DNA of 64,000 nucleotides from Zanthoxylum bungeanum (taxonomy: Eukaryota > Streptophyta > Magnoliopsida > Sapindales > Rutaceae): assembly GCA_019454045.1 (NCBI GenBank), contig SKCR01015053.1:1-64000 (forward strand), read 5' to 3'. A program made the position numbers and the translations under genes. How positions within the stretch are numbered: the first letter of the stretch is position 1; each line of letters opens with the position of its first letter. The notes under the pieces are model-generated. The model saw only the letters and a program-made list of their open reading frames with translations, was not told the origin of the DNA and searched no databases. Of the stretch, positions 34,856 to 46,605 are shown in pieces.

Positions 34856-35258
34856 TTAGTTGATCAGTACCTTGTTTTTAGTTTGTGTGTTGTTTTTATT
34901 TTTAGTCCAATATTTTTCGAAAAATACAAAAAAAAAATTGAAAAATTTTCAAAAATTACAAAAATATTTTGTGTTTTTATTTTAACTAAAAAGGTGAAAT
35001 TGGTAAGAGATAGCTGTGTAAGGAATTTCCACTCCTGAGACGTATCTCAAACCATTTTTGAAACAAGTTAGTTTTTGTTTATTTCATTTTAAATTATTTA
35101 ATTTGTAAATTCTCCATAAAACTGACTAAAATAGATCTTCATATGCTCAGTTAGCAGATATTATCAACATGCATTGTAACATACGGACATGAGCTAAAAT
35201 TGAAAAGTTTGTAATATTAAATGCTCTAGTTTAATTGGAGGAAGCATCTCAAAAAGTG
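34856..35258 (+). other. E1 3' untranslated / possible LTR start region
   Basis: AT-rich with an A/T homopolymer patch at 34,918-34,970 typical of Athila 3' regions. No gene. It ends at the truncated LTR of element B. No match to 7738-8477 was seen by eye, so either this precedes the 3' LTR or it is the LTR part missing from the left. Confidence 0.5.
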
Positions 35259-36880
35259 ATGGTTTATCACATGGATGCATGAGTTGCCCGTGTCCATCGA
35301 ACTGACCGCCGAAAGTTTTCACATGGAGTTTTTATCCCATGTGTTTGTGAGAACTTTCATGTATCGATTGTATGACTAGTCCTTAGACTTGAGGTCTTTA
35401 CAATCTTATGTGTGGATCAAATAACTTTGACATTCTCATTCCCAGGTTCAAAAGATCTGATCATAAGGGTATGATTGGGTCATTTGTTGAAACACATGAA
35501 GTTTGTAAAGATACAACATAGAATCGCCACTCTCTCGGATAATATTTTCTTATAGGAGTAGTATTCCAGTTCGTGGGTTGATATGTGTGATCAGTGCTTG
35601 AGACTGTAGCCGCAGCGGAAGAATCATGTGAGATTCTTGGGTTAGCACGATTTATGACACTATCAACATCATACATTTGACTAAATGGGTATACATTTTC
35701 CATACCCTAGGTCAAACGGTGGGGATACAGTGAGGCGAGAAAACGTATCATATGTAAATCGCATACAAAATGGGTATATATATCTTTTCTTCTCATTTGG
35801 GGGCCTTGCCATGTGCTAGATGTCAACCTTGGTCATTGAAATCAAACGACAATCTAATCAGAGGATAATTTATGTTCGATTAAATTATCAAGATTCATTT
35901 CATGTCCAACTTGAGGGGAACCCAAAAGGTCACACACAACAAAGTCGAAATCAATGGTTAACAGTGCACAATACAAATTTAATAACATATATGATTGCTG
36001 TAGGAATTGTTCATAATGGTTCAATGTGTTTAATTATTGAACAGATCATTTATGAGGTTCCATAGTGGCTTAGGGATTGGTGAATGACGATAGGGGCACT
36101 TTGGGAATTGGAATAAATAAATAAAAACATGAATAATGATGTGAATAGTAAATTTTTTTTATTTGTTATTTGGTTTGAATTCCAATTCAGCCCAAACTCT
36201 TATTAGGGTTTTATAATCTCATTAAACCACTAAATTAAGATCTAATGGCTAAGATTAAATTAGCATTTATCCCACATCGGATTCTTAATTAATTTTGTTG
36301 TCTTTGGAACACCTATATAAACCCAAAGAATTCCTTACAAATTTTTGTACCAAACATTTCATATCTTGGGTTTATATAAGTGAGTAACTCTAAAGTTTAA
36401 GAGTAAGCCACTGATTTTGAGGATCCTTAAGTCTAATTGACTAGAGGAACCTCGAGTTAAAAGTTTTGAGGTATTTGCCTAGGCTAGCACCAATGGCAAA
36501 ATACCCGTGCACTCAAGGCATAGTTTTGCCGTTGAGTTTTGGCTTTGGTGTGTGCACTTTTGGAGGCCACAAACTTGGGTGGCTCTTGGAACGTGGAAGA
36601 GAATGCTGAGTTCAAGAATAGCTTGTAGATTGGAGGAATGACTGGAGGAGTCTTCAGTTCAAGTAAGTCTTTTTCTTTCTTTATTTTTAATTAGAGTTCT
36701 TATGATATTCAGCATGTTTAAGTTTATGTTCTTTGCATGTTTTATGAGTTTATATGCTTAGAATATATAGTAATATGCCTAGGCTTGTAGAATAATAAAA
36801 ACAAATGGGTTTTGGGCAAAGGGATAGCGGCATCATAATTTTTTAATTTTCCGCTGCGCACTCGCGGCCGCTTCCTAACA
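35259..36880 (+). repeat. Element B 5' LTR, 5' end missing
   Basis: Matches 62138-63769 of the 3' LTR with high similarity and ends CTTCCTAACA before the PBS. The first 310 or so bases present at 61826-62137 are absent. Short ORFs within it are not conserved between the LTRs. Confidence 0.92.
36314..36321 (+). promoter_or_regulatory. Candidate TATA box of element B 5' LTR
   Basis: TATATAAA in the context CACCTATATAAACCCAAAG, kept unchanged in the 3' LTR at 63203-63210. Position about 570 bases before the LTR end fits a U3/R border. Confidence 0.6.
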
Positions 36881-36881
36881 G

Positions 36882-36893
36882 TGGTGTCAGAGC
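36882..36893 (+). other. Element B primer-binding site
   Basis: TGGTGTCAGAGC, one change from the canonical initiator-Met PBS, one base after the LTR end. Confidence 0.88.
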
Positions 36894-38155
36894 GCCGTTT
36901 TTGTTTTGATTAGTTCTCTCTCATTTGAACTCGATATTGGGTGTGTAAAAGCTCGTTGGAAAGCTAACACCCTCAACTTAATTTTAGGCACAAGTTTTGC
37001 ATGATTTGGTTAAGATTTGAATTGTGAAATTACATTTAAAATTCACGCATCTGTAAAAAAAAATGTGAATAGAAAATTTATTTGATTAAAATAAAATGTA
37101 ATATCATAATTAAATATTAATCAAAGTTATTTAATGCCTAAAATAATTCAAACATATTAAAACTCATATGCTTGATGATTCTATGTATGATTAGAATTGC
37201 CATGATTATTTTAGGGTGCAAACATCTAGAGACTTTCAAAGGAAATAGAGAGTGTATTGCTTATCCCTTAGCTAAGTAATTATTCTGTGATGAACTTAGA
37301 GATTTATTACATTTAAGGCTAATAAATATAAATCACTTGTTTATAATAAAAGACATTATAAAAGATACAAGTGGGGTGAGACCAAGTCGTTAATAAAACT
37401 TTCCAAACTAAAGTTAATTTAACCAAAGGTATTACTAGAGTTAGATAATGATTTGGTGTCTTCCTTCACTCACTACCTTTTTATAGCCAAAAAGAAAAGC
37501 TGTGAAGACATCTAGATAATCATTTACTCAAAGCTTACCTTAAAGCATATTTAAAGTGTTGGACTAATATGGAGGATCTATTGTTTATTCTTGTCACCAA
37601 GGCAATAAGAGCATAATAGGTAAGGGTATTTAAGAGAGTTCGCTCCACCCTCCCTATGGGGAATTTTCAATGGAGGAATCCATTTGACAGTTATTCACTT
37701 AACTTGCTAAAATCCTCAATAATAATTTAAGTCTAAAATTTGCCTCCTATTGTAAAGTATAGACTCCAAAGGGCTTAAACCGTATTGGCAGGACTAGGCT
37801 TTACCAGACTGACCAATACAAATTTGTCCCTAAATTGTACTATTGACAATGGTTTGAATTTTTTGAGTAATAAGACGCAGCGACCCTTAGGCGTGGTCTT
37901 ATAACTTAGTGGCAAAGATTGGGTGTCCACAAGGACTAGCATAAACTATGGCATGTTTGATTGCCCAACCCAATGATCAAGGAATTGTGATTTATATCAT
38001 AAATTGGTTGGGAACCTACCTAATTATCGTATTTTATAACGACCGGCCCTAGTCAGAGTTATGAAATGATGATAAAGAGATCCTTGCCCACAAGAAATCC
38101 ATCATATTGGGGTTGATGTGATTTGCTTAAAATTTTAAAACAATTGAGTGGGAGC
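36894..38155 (+). other. Element B leader, part 1
   Basis: Non-coding leader of about 1.26 kb ending at GGAGC (38151-38155), the target duplication of element C. It resumes at 57772 and reaches the gag ATG at 57882. No recognisable gene. Confidence 0.8.
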
Positions 38156-40156
38156 TGTTGGACAATTATGACCCATAGCGTCACTATTTGTACAGATCAT
38201 GGTGTTGTTGTACAAATTAACTATGTGACATAGGAAATTGCTCTTTTATCATTTGTGATTAGATCACCAAGATGTATAAATGATAGAAGGTCCATATGAT
38301 TAGTTCTGGATTGAGATGATATGAGACAGTATCAATCCATGAAGGTTTAATCATTAAATATCCCTAGTCAGAGTATTATCGAGATTGGACATCGATAATG
38401 CGTAAAAGACTAGTATTACACTTGTGCGTGTTGTGAGGGCATAACGGTATAGTTCTCATATATTTTGGTATAGGATACTCATGCAAGTGTAATAGGAGGT
38501 TGTGTTTACCGATGCTACGGGAAACAGCTTCGCTCTGGATAGACCCCTCGGAATTCCATTGGTAGTATGACTATGTGTCTATGGAAGTCCGAATCATGGT
38601 AGGTGTATTTGGTCTTAACCTGAGACTTGCACCCCTAATACTAGCGACAATCAATATACTTTGGTTTTGGTCGTCCAGGGCTTTAACAGGTTCTGTGTAT
38701 GCCTCTTCTGGGTATATTGAGAATCGTAGTGTATTGGGTGTGATATCGAGATGGAAGTATCACTCCAGTCATAGTGGAGATGATGGTCACGTAGGATACA
38801 GAACTGGTTCTCTTATGTACTGCAGTCAACGGGATAATATACCTAGGTCATGATTATCCGATATAGAGACTAGTTACCAGAGATCCGATATGTGCTTCGT
38901 ACGGGGCAGACACATTTCCAGCCCCAAGCCTAGCACGTGACATCTGATACTGGATCAAAATACACAATACTACGTATACTACGCCTGATATATATCACGT
39001 ATTCCTGTAAGGATATTTCTGGAGAATTGGGTAGACATGGCACTTTGCTAGAAGCCAACCTTGTCTTGTAAATCGGTAAAAATGTAGTACTAGGTACTTA
39101 CGTGTTCGGATAGTTTGACGACCGAATTTACTGCCAACATATCCGGGGATCTCATGGGTCGCTTCCCGAAGATTCACCGATGACGTATGACTCACACTTT
39201 ATTATCTGGGATTAATAAAAGAGAGAGAAAATTAATCTGGGATTAATTACGGAAATATTTTATTTGGGATAAAATATTCATTTAAAAGAGAAAACGATTA
39301 ATTTGGAATTAATCGATAAATAATATATTCGATATATTATACGAAATTGGATTTCGACGCAGAATTGAAATGAATTTTAATTCGGGCGAACGAGTTAATT
39401 TAGAATTAATTCGTTAGCGATGTGAATAGTAATTTTGCTAGGCAAAGTTATTTAATTAAATTAGATTTAATTTCGTCGCAACGGAAAATTCGTTAATTTG
39501 GAATTAGCGAACCCGAGCCCGGGAGTGTTTGCGGGCGCACTCTCGCATAATGAATTTAAGTTCGGCCCACAAGTCACATCAAGCGTCAAATCACTTGTCA
39601 CTTTGATTGATGTGACAACTTGTCACTTGATTGAATGAATAGTGATGGTTGTTAATGATGGTGGTTGTTGGCTTTAAAAGCCTTGACTTTTTGAAAGTAA
39701 AAAGGTGTATTAGATACACAATTTTCCAACCACAAAAATATTACAAATTTTTGCATCTCTCTCACCTTCTTCTCTATTTGCTCACGGCCTAGGGCCTTTT
39801 CTTCTCATTTTTCTGTCAAAAACCGAGAATGAAGAAGAAGTGCAAGGGTGATTTTTGTGGCAAACATTATCAAGTGCTAGCACACATTTGGGGTCTTGCG
39901 AAGGTGATAGGGAAACCCACCCGTGGGCTTGGAATACACATCATAAAGCTTGGAGCTTGAGATCATCCATTGCCGAATTTGAAGGAGCCAAAATCCTGCA
40001 AATACCGAGAGTTTAAGGAGCTTCAAAGGGCATAAAAAGTTTTGTTCTTCGTCACATCGTTCAACCGATCATTGTGAGTATTCCGCAACTTCTTTGATGT
40101 ATTCATACATGTTTCTATACTTAAAATGATCCTTGGGACCTTAGAGAAACCCAACA
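38156..40156 (+). repeat. Element C 5' LTR
   Basis: TGTTGGACAATTATGACCC at the start and GAAACCCAACA at the end, 2.0 kb. Hairpin array at about 39,205-39,510. Its 3' end matches the minus-strand solo LTR at 11206. Confidence 0.93.
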
Positions 40157-40157
40157 A

Positions 40158-40169
40158 TGGTATCAGAGC
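40158..40169 (+). other. Element C primer-binding site
   Basis: TGGTATCAGAGC, identical to the canonical initiator-Met tRNA PBS; the only family X copy here that keeps it. Confidence 0.93.
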
Positions 40170-42830
40170 TAATTGAGCATGAAACTTGATTTAAGGTTAA
40201 AATTGGGTAAATCAATTTGAGCATGGTTTGATGAAATTGTTTGATAGAGTATGCTTGAATGATGTTAATTGAAGTTTGATTGGATCAATTTCATGAAAAT
40301 TTGATTGGACCATTTTTTGCCCAAAAAGTAGGCTTGGCCGAATCTTCATAATGCCCTAATGTCTTGGTAATTTTTATTTCTTTGATCATTGGATGACTTG
40401 AAACAATTGGGTAATGTTGATTTAGGATTCAATTGGATTGAAATCGAAATCGATTGAAAAACCCCTAAAAACCAAGACTTGTGTAGCATGTAAAATGGGT
40501 TTGATTTTTGATTAAAATGTGTTGGACATGTTTTGATGTTAATGAGCATAATTAATTATGTAAATTGATGTTTTAGAAATATTTATGGCATACACTTTAG
40601 GTTAATTAAGTTATGAAATTTGGAATATTGTGATTTAATTAATTGGGCTTAATTTGTTAATTGGGCTTTAGAAGTTGTAATTGGGTTTATTGGGCTTGGT
40701 TGTACCAAGATTGGTTTAAGCAAATTGGTTGGATCCAATTGGGCCCAAAACAATATCCATAAAGTCCAATTATGACTAATGGACCTTTAACTTTAATTGG
40801 GCGTAAAGGGCCTAAATTGGTTTCTTGACAAATAAGGGTGATTCCTTTAATGGGCTTTGGTATTTGGGTTTGACCCATATTGACCAAAAGTCCATGCCTT
40901 AGAAATTAATTAAAAGCCCATTGGACTTTAAATTAAATTGACATTGGATGTTAATCGGGCTTTCAGACCCGTAACGATTAGATTTGGAATCTAAGTCGTA
41001 TAGGTACATTAAAAGTATAAATATTTAATTTGGAATTAAATAAATGAATGAGTATTAAATACATATTAAATTGGATTTAATGCTGTAGTTTAATTTAATT
41101 CAAGAATTCGTACTTTGAGTACTTATTCGTAAAACGAGTTTGACTCGCGCAAAATCAAATCGTTGTTTGAACATTGGATGGTCATTAATATTCAGATTAA
41201 TTAATTGGATTAGATTGATTGATAACATGCTTGTGTGAATACATGGTTGCGATGTATGAATAATGTATATCGGATTGATATTAGATGGGTGAGGGCAATT
41301 TTGGAAATTGTTGTAATAAATTTAGAATTTATTAATTGGACCTGCGTGTCCAGCCTATTACCTCCTTACTCTTTGTATTTCTCTTCTCACATATTCCCTT
41401 AATGTAAATGAGGTTTCTTTAGAAGTGTTATGTAATCAGGTAGAAGTAATACTTGTGCTAGCGGGAGAGAGGAAATGGAGAGATTTGTTCTAGGAACAAT
41501 GTGTTAAGTATCCATCCGCATATCATTATTATATTTTATTTACGCGCCTTATTATGTGTTTAGAATGCATTTTTAAGGGTGTATGATGATGAGACCTTAA
41601 CAAAGATAATTAATTGGTTGCCAATTGCACGCGAAAAACCCTCAACATCATATTAAGCGTTTTTCCTTCCATTGAGTGATTCTTACTCAAGATCCAAGAC
41701 TGACATTGGTTTGTTGGCCAAAGTTAAGGCCTTTTTTCCGTCGAGGATGTGTTTGAATCATGAAGGCTTTGTTCCATATTGGTGTCTTGTCCAAGTTGTG
41801 ATTTGTTGGCCAAAGTCAAGATCACTTCTTGTCCATCGACATTGATTACGAAGCTTTCCATCGTTAATGAGTTCCGCTTAACTGGGATCACTAAGTTTGT
41901 TGTGCCAAAGCCAAGACTTAGTTGATTCAGAGGAAAAAGGTTAGGCAATATATTGGATATATTGGCATATATAGGATATATGTTTCGGACTTGGACGTCC
42001 ACCTACTGGATCTAGGAATTGGATGGGATCCAATTGATCTTAGAGATCTACCTAGTTAATTATCATACAATTTGTTGGCCAAAGTCAAGATTGTGTGTTA
42101 TTTAACGGGATCCTAGCCCACTAGGAAACAAGGTTTCCCGAGTACTCCATAGAGGGTTAGAGGCTCACCGAAAAATAGTGGGAGGTAAGTATTAAATTTG
42201 CAATATTCGTTTAGTTACTTGTCATACGTGCTCATTTCAAATATTTCGTCAAATAAATTATTTATTAGTTGGACTAATATTTAATAGTTGTTTTAATAAA
42301 CAGTTGGACTGTATTCAAACTATTCAATTAATAGTTGATTTTATAATTGGATTATAGTAATCAATATAATTGAATTTAACCAATTAAATTATAGTTGATT
42401 ATATAGTTAGACTATAGTAATCATTATAATCAATAGTACCTAAAATCGTTGATTAAATAGTTGGACTATTAGAATCAAGATAAATTGAAAGATTAGTGTT
42501 TAAAACATAATTCTGGGTGAAATTTTTTTTTTAAACGACTTTAATTTTCAAATTGGGAATAAAATTCAGGATAGTCCTGAAAACTGAGAATTAATCTATT
42601 TGATAGAATAACATCTTAGGCCTAAGCCTGGAGTTAAGCAAATAGTAGAACATGATATTTGAATATTCATGTGATGATAATTTTAGTGCTTAATTCTTTA
42701 TACTTTCCAAATAGACTCCTTAATTTCTTAATCAGAACTAAGGATTAGATCCTTATAGTATGATATTGAAATTGAAGGATATTCATATATTTATTTTTAG
42801 ATCTTAGAAGTACTAATTTGCAATAGTAAA
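40170..42830 (+). other. Element C long non-coding leader
   Basis: About 2.7 kb collinear with the E2, E3 and D leaders, including the TTGGCCAAAGT motif set at about 41,713-42,090. No convincing ORF. Confidence 0.75.
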
Positions 42831-45800
42831 CTCTTGGAGAGTTAATGGCTATACTCAAGGAGATAAAGCCAAGTTTGCAATAAGGTGAGAAGCGCAAGGC
42901 ACACCTTACTTCGATATTCTAGAAGGCCAAGGCTTGGCCAAAGGCTTCTGGGGTGTGAAAAGGGGCAAAGGCAAAATCATTATTATCTTATGGGAAGACA
43001 AATGACATATCCCAAAATGTCTGCCTAAATTGTGGCAAATGGGGACACGGAAGCGTGACTACCGTATGGACAAGGCAGACATGAAGGAATTGAAGACGGT
43101 GCAAGACTCCCACTTCAAACATGTTTGTCATAAACATGTTCGCTACTAGTATTAAAATTGGATTTTAGATACTGGATGTGGTACATAAATATGTACTGGT
43201 GAGCAGAATCTGCTGAGAGCAGGATACTGACTTCAGTTGAGATTAATCTGCGAATTGAAAACAGGACGAGAGTCGCTGTTTTAACCGTAGATACCTAAGT
43301 TTAGGAACTACCCTTCGGGTGTGTACTTAAATTAGGAAACTGTTAATATGTAACTAGTTTGACTAGAAACATTATCTCTATATCATAGTATAATCCGTTG
43401 CGGGTATACCTTTATATTCTAGAACACTAAAGTGTTTCATTATATAAAGATGATATTGAGATAAACACATTAGATGTGAATAAAAGTATTTATATTTTGA
43501 ATATAAATAAATCTCACATGTATAACATGACAAACAAATAGCTCAAACTGAATTAATCAGTTGAGACTTATATGTGGCATTGTTGTCTGTGACACAATTA
43601 AACAAGACTCGTATATCCACACTTTTGAAGAGTGGGTACTAGGACAAATTTGATACTAATCAAATAAAGTCTACGAATCTAGTTTATTGGGCAAAGTACC
43701 TAAAACACTATTTACTTGGTAAAAGTGCAAATGACACCGATCTGTTAGCCCTCATTCATAGTGACGTAAGTGGGCCCATATCTAGCTATGCTAGAGGTGG
43801 ATATGAATATTTCGTGACCTTTACGGATGTGGCATCGCGTTATGGTTATGTGTTTCTTTTGAAACACAAATCGGAAACTTTTAGAGTTTCGACACGAAAT
43901 AGACAAACAGATTGGCTAAAGTATTAAACCGTCACGGTTATACCATGATGGAAAATACTTAAGCAATAAGTTTCGCAAATACTTGAAAGATTATAGTATT
44001 CTATCAATAAGGACTCCTCACGGAACACGTCAGTTTGACGGTGTGTCAGAACTGAGAAACCAAATTTTGTTGGACATGATAAGGTTAATCATGAGTCGCT
44101 CTTAGCTACCATTTCCTTCAACGGATACGTTTAAAAAATGAAGAACTTATTTTGAATAAGGTTCCATAAAAATTTGTTAGACAGATTTCATATTAGATAT
44201 GAACAGGAAAGAAACCGGGTTTTCTCATTTCTGTAGATTTGAGAATGCTAGGCATATGCTTGGATGATACCAAACTAGAACCCAAATCGGATAAGTGCCT
44301 AATTTGTGGGTTATCCTAGGGAAACCAAGGTATAGTACTTATACAACTCACAAGAGAACAATGTAATTGTTGCTCAGCATGCGGTTTTCCTAAGAGAAAT
44401 ACCTATATGCAGTGGTAAGTGGGAGGAATGTAAAACTCGTTGTAAATCGGAGTAATACTGTTACAGGCACCGATTCCTTAATGGAACACAAATAGTTCAT
44501 GAAGAATGAAACTATACCAATAATCTTCGAATACACAAGAACCACGTAAGTCAGAGAGAGTCAGAAAACAACCAAGTTTGGACACTGGTTGTTGTACCGG
44601 AAGGCATTCTACCTATTGGTACTATATAAGTCTTCAAGGAAGACATACATGGAAGGCAACATATCAACGTACTAAACTGGGCTTGTAGCGAAAAGGTATC
44701 GTTATCAACATTGTGTCGATTACGACGAAACCTTTTACTCGTTACCATGGTTAAATTCATTTGGATAATGCTTGCTGATGCTGCATGTTTCATTTATGAA
44801 ATATGGGAGCTGGAACGCCAAAACTGCTTTCCTTAACGGAAACCTTTTGGAGGATATTTACAACATCCTGATGGTTTTTTCGTACCAAAACAAGCAAACA
44901 AGGTTTGCAGGTTATTCGATCCATTGGATGGATTGAAGCAAGCATAGTGTTCTTGTAATTATAGTTTTGATGTAATCATAATGGTATATGATTTAATTCA
45001 AAACGAAATTGATTATTGTGTATATAAAGAGGTTAGTGGGAGTGCACTGACAATGAATGTCTTAAGTAATAATGACATGTCATTTCTTGGAAATGATATT
45101 TCCCATAATACAATCGGTGAAAGCTTGGCTTTCATGAAAATTCTCCGTAGAATTCTTGAGAGAAACAACCTTTATTCTAGGAATAAAAATCTACTGGGAT
45201 AGATTTAAAGTTGTTAATAATCTCCGAGAAATCGTACATTGAAATAAATGTACGTGACCTGGTGTCTCATACACTTTGAGCATATGGAGTCACAATCAGG
45301 CCAATCCAAGTGATAGTCATTGGATTGATGTTAAGAACATGCTTTAGTATCTTAGAGATCTAAGGATGTTGTCTTATACTATGGAGAAGGAGAACTTGAA
45401 GTGACTGGGTTCACTGTAGCAAGTTACCTAACCGATAAACCAACTATAAGTCGTAACAACGGTACTATAAAGTTTGAATAACGGAACAGTGAGTTGAAAA
45501 TCTTCAAAGCGAGATACTGTTACCGAATAAACAACAAAAGTGGATTATTGCTGCAGCTGAGGCAGCAATAGAAGCCTTTTAGATTGATAATAATCCTAAT
45601 CACATTAGGAGTAGTTCTGTTAGCAGCTGAGCTAGGCTACAGCGCAGGCTAAGAATTAATGGTCTCATCAACGATTCAGATATATACTTCAATTATTCAT
45701 CTGATTCGTTCGGATCATACATCTTGGCGATGTGATGATCGAATAAATCACATCAGATGATAATTATGCAAATCCGCTGACGAAAACATTTTCTCAGCAG

Positions 45801-45860
45801 AAGTTTGAGGGAACAGTACATAGTTCGAGTGTAAGAAACTTGAGTGACTGGCTATAGGCC
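42831..45860 (+). pseudogene. Element C decayed gag-pol
   Basis: Best-preserved family X pol. The Gag zinc knuckle is at about 43,020-43,080 (CLNCGKWGH readable). The protease active site ILDTGCGT is at about 43,160-43,185 with a TAA right after. Integrase lies at about 43,755-44,110 (GYEYFVTFTDVASRYGYVFLLK in one frame, then a frameshift before the next motif). RT is at about 44,570-45,110, where the catalytic YVDD position reads NND. RNase H is at about 45,480-45,855. It lacks the +2 indel after GTTTCTTTTGAA that E2, E3 and D share, but does share the later frameshift at TTTAGAGTTTCGACACG. Confidence 0.85.
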
Positions 45861-45870
45861 AAGTGGGAGA
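45861..45870 (+). other. Element C polypurine tract
   Basis: AAGTGGGAGA before the 3' LTR. Confidence 0.92.
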
Positions 45871-45871
45871 T

Positions 45872-46605
45872 TGTTGGACAACTATTACCCATAGCGTCAC
45901 TATTTGTGCAGATCATGGTGTTGTTGTACAAATTAACTATGTGACATAGGAAATTGCTATTTTATCATTTGTGATTAGATCACCAAGATGTATAAATGAT
46001 AGAAGGTCCATATGATTAGTTCCGGATTGAGATGATATGAGACAGTATCAATCCATGAAGGTTTAATCATTAAATATCCCTAGTCAGAGTATTATCGAGA
46101 TTGGACATCGATAATGCGTAAAAGACTAGTATTACACTTGTGCGCGTTGTGAGGGCATAACGGCATAGTTCTCATATATTTGGGTATATGATACTCATGC
46201 AAGTGTAATAGGAAGTTGTGTTTACCGATGGTACGGGAAACAGCTTCACTCTGGATAGACCCCTCAGAACTCCATTGGTAGTATGACTATGTGTCTATGG
46301 AAGTCCGAATCAGGGTTGGTGTATTTGGTCTTAACCTGAGACTTGCATCGCTAATACTTGCGACAATCAATATACTTTGGTTTTGGTCGTCAAGGGCTTT
46401 AACAGGTTATGTGTACGCCTCTTCTGTGTATATTGAGAATCGTAGTGTATTGGGTGTGATGTCGAGATGGAAGTATCACTCCAGTCATAGAGGAAATGAT
46501 GGTCACGTAGGATACGGAACTGGTTCTCTGATGTACTGCAGTCATCGGGATAATATGACAAGGTCATGATTATCTGATATAGAGACTAGTTACCAGAGAT
46601 CCGAT
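45872..46605 (+). repeat. Element C 3' LTR, part 1
   Basis: Collinear with 38156-38890. Interrupted at CCGAT (46601-46605) by element D. Confidence 0.92.

Larger units (their letters stand above)
7738..35258 (+). mobile_element. Athila-like Ty3/Gypsy element E1 carrying two extra ORFs (split by an insertion at 11206-33097)
   Basis: Pieces in order: LTR end (7738-8477), Asp-tRNA PBS, Athila-type gag, protease with DLGAS, integrase C-terminus (10900-11205, rejoined at 33103-33165), two extra ORFs, a stem-loop, a PPT and a 3' untranslated region. TTAAG occurs at 11201-11205 and again at 33098-33102, and the integrase frame continues exactly across the insertion. RT, RNase H and the integrase core are missing between about 10,899 and 10,920. 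The 3' LTR is not seen: the element runs into truncated element B near 35,258. Gag-pro contains several stops, so this copy is dead, yet both extra ORFs are open. Confidence 0.87.

Noticed and set aside
34918..34970. A/T homopolymer patch as a retrocopy poly(A) tail of the LOG-like ORF
   Set aside because: It lies about 250 bases beyond the LOG stop and after the Athila stem-loop and PPT, and matches the AT-rich 3' region typical of Athila elements.
36100..36880. Possible host gene promoter at the TATATAAA before 36,320
   Set aside because: The same sequence is in the 3' LTR at 63203, so it is the element's own promoter.
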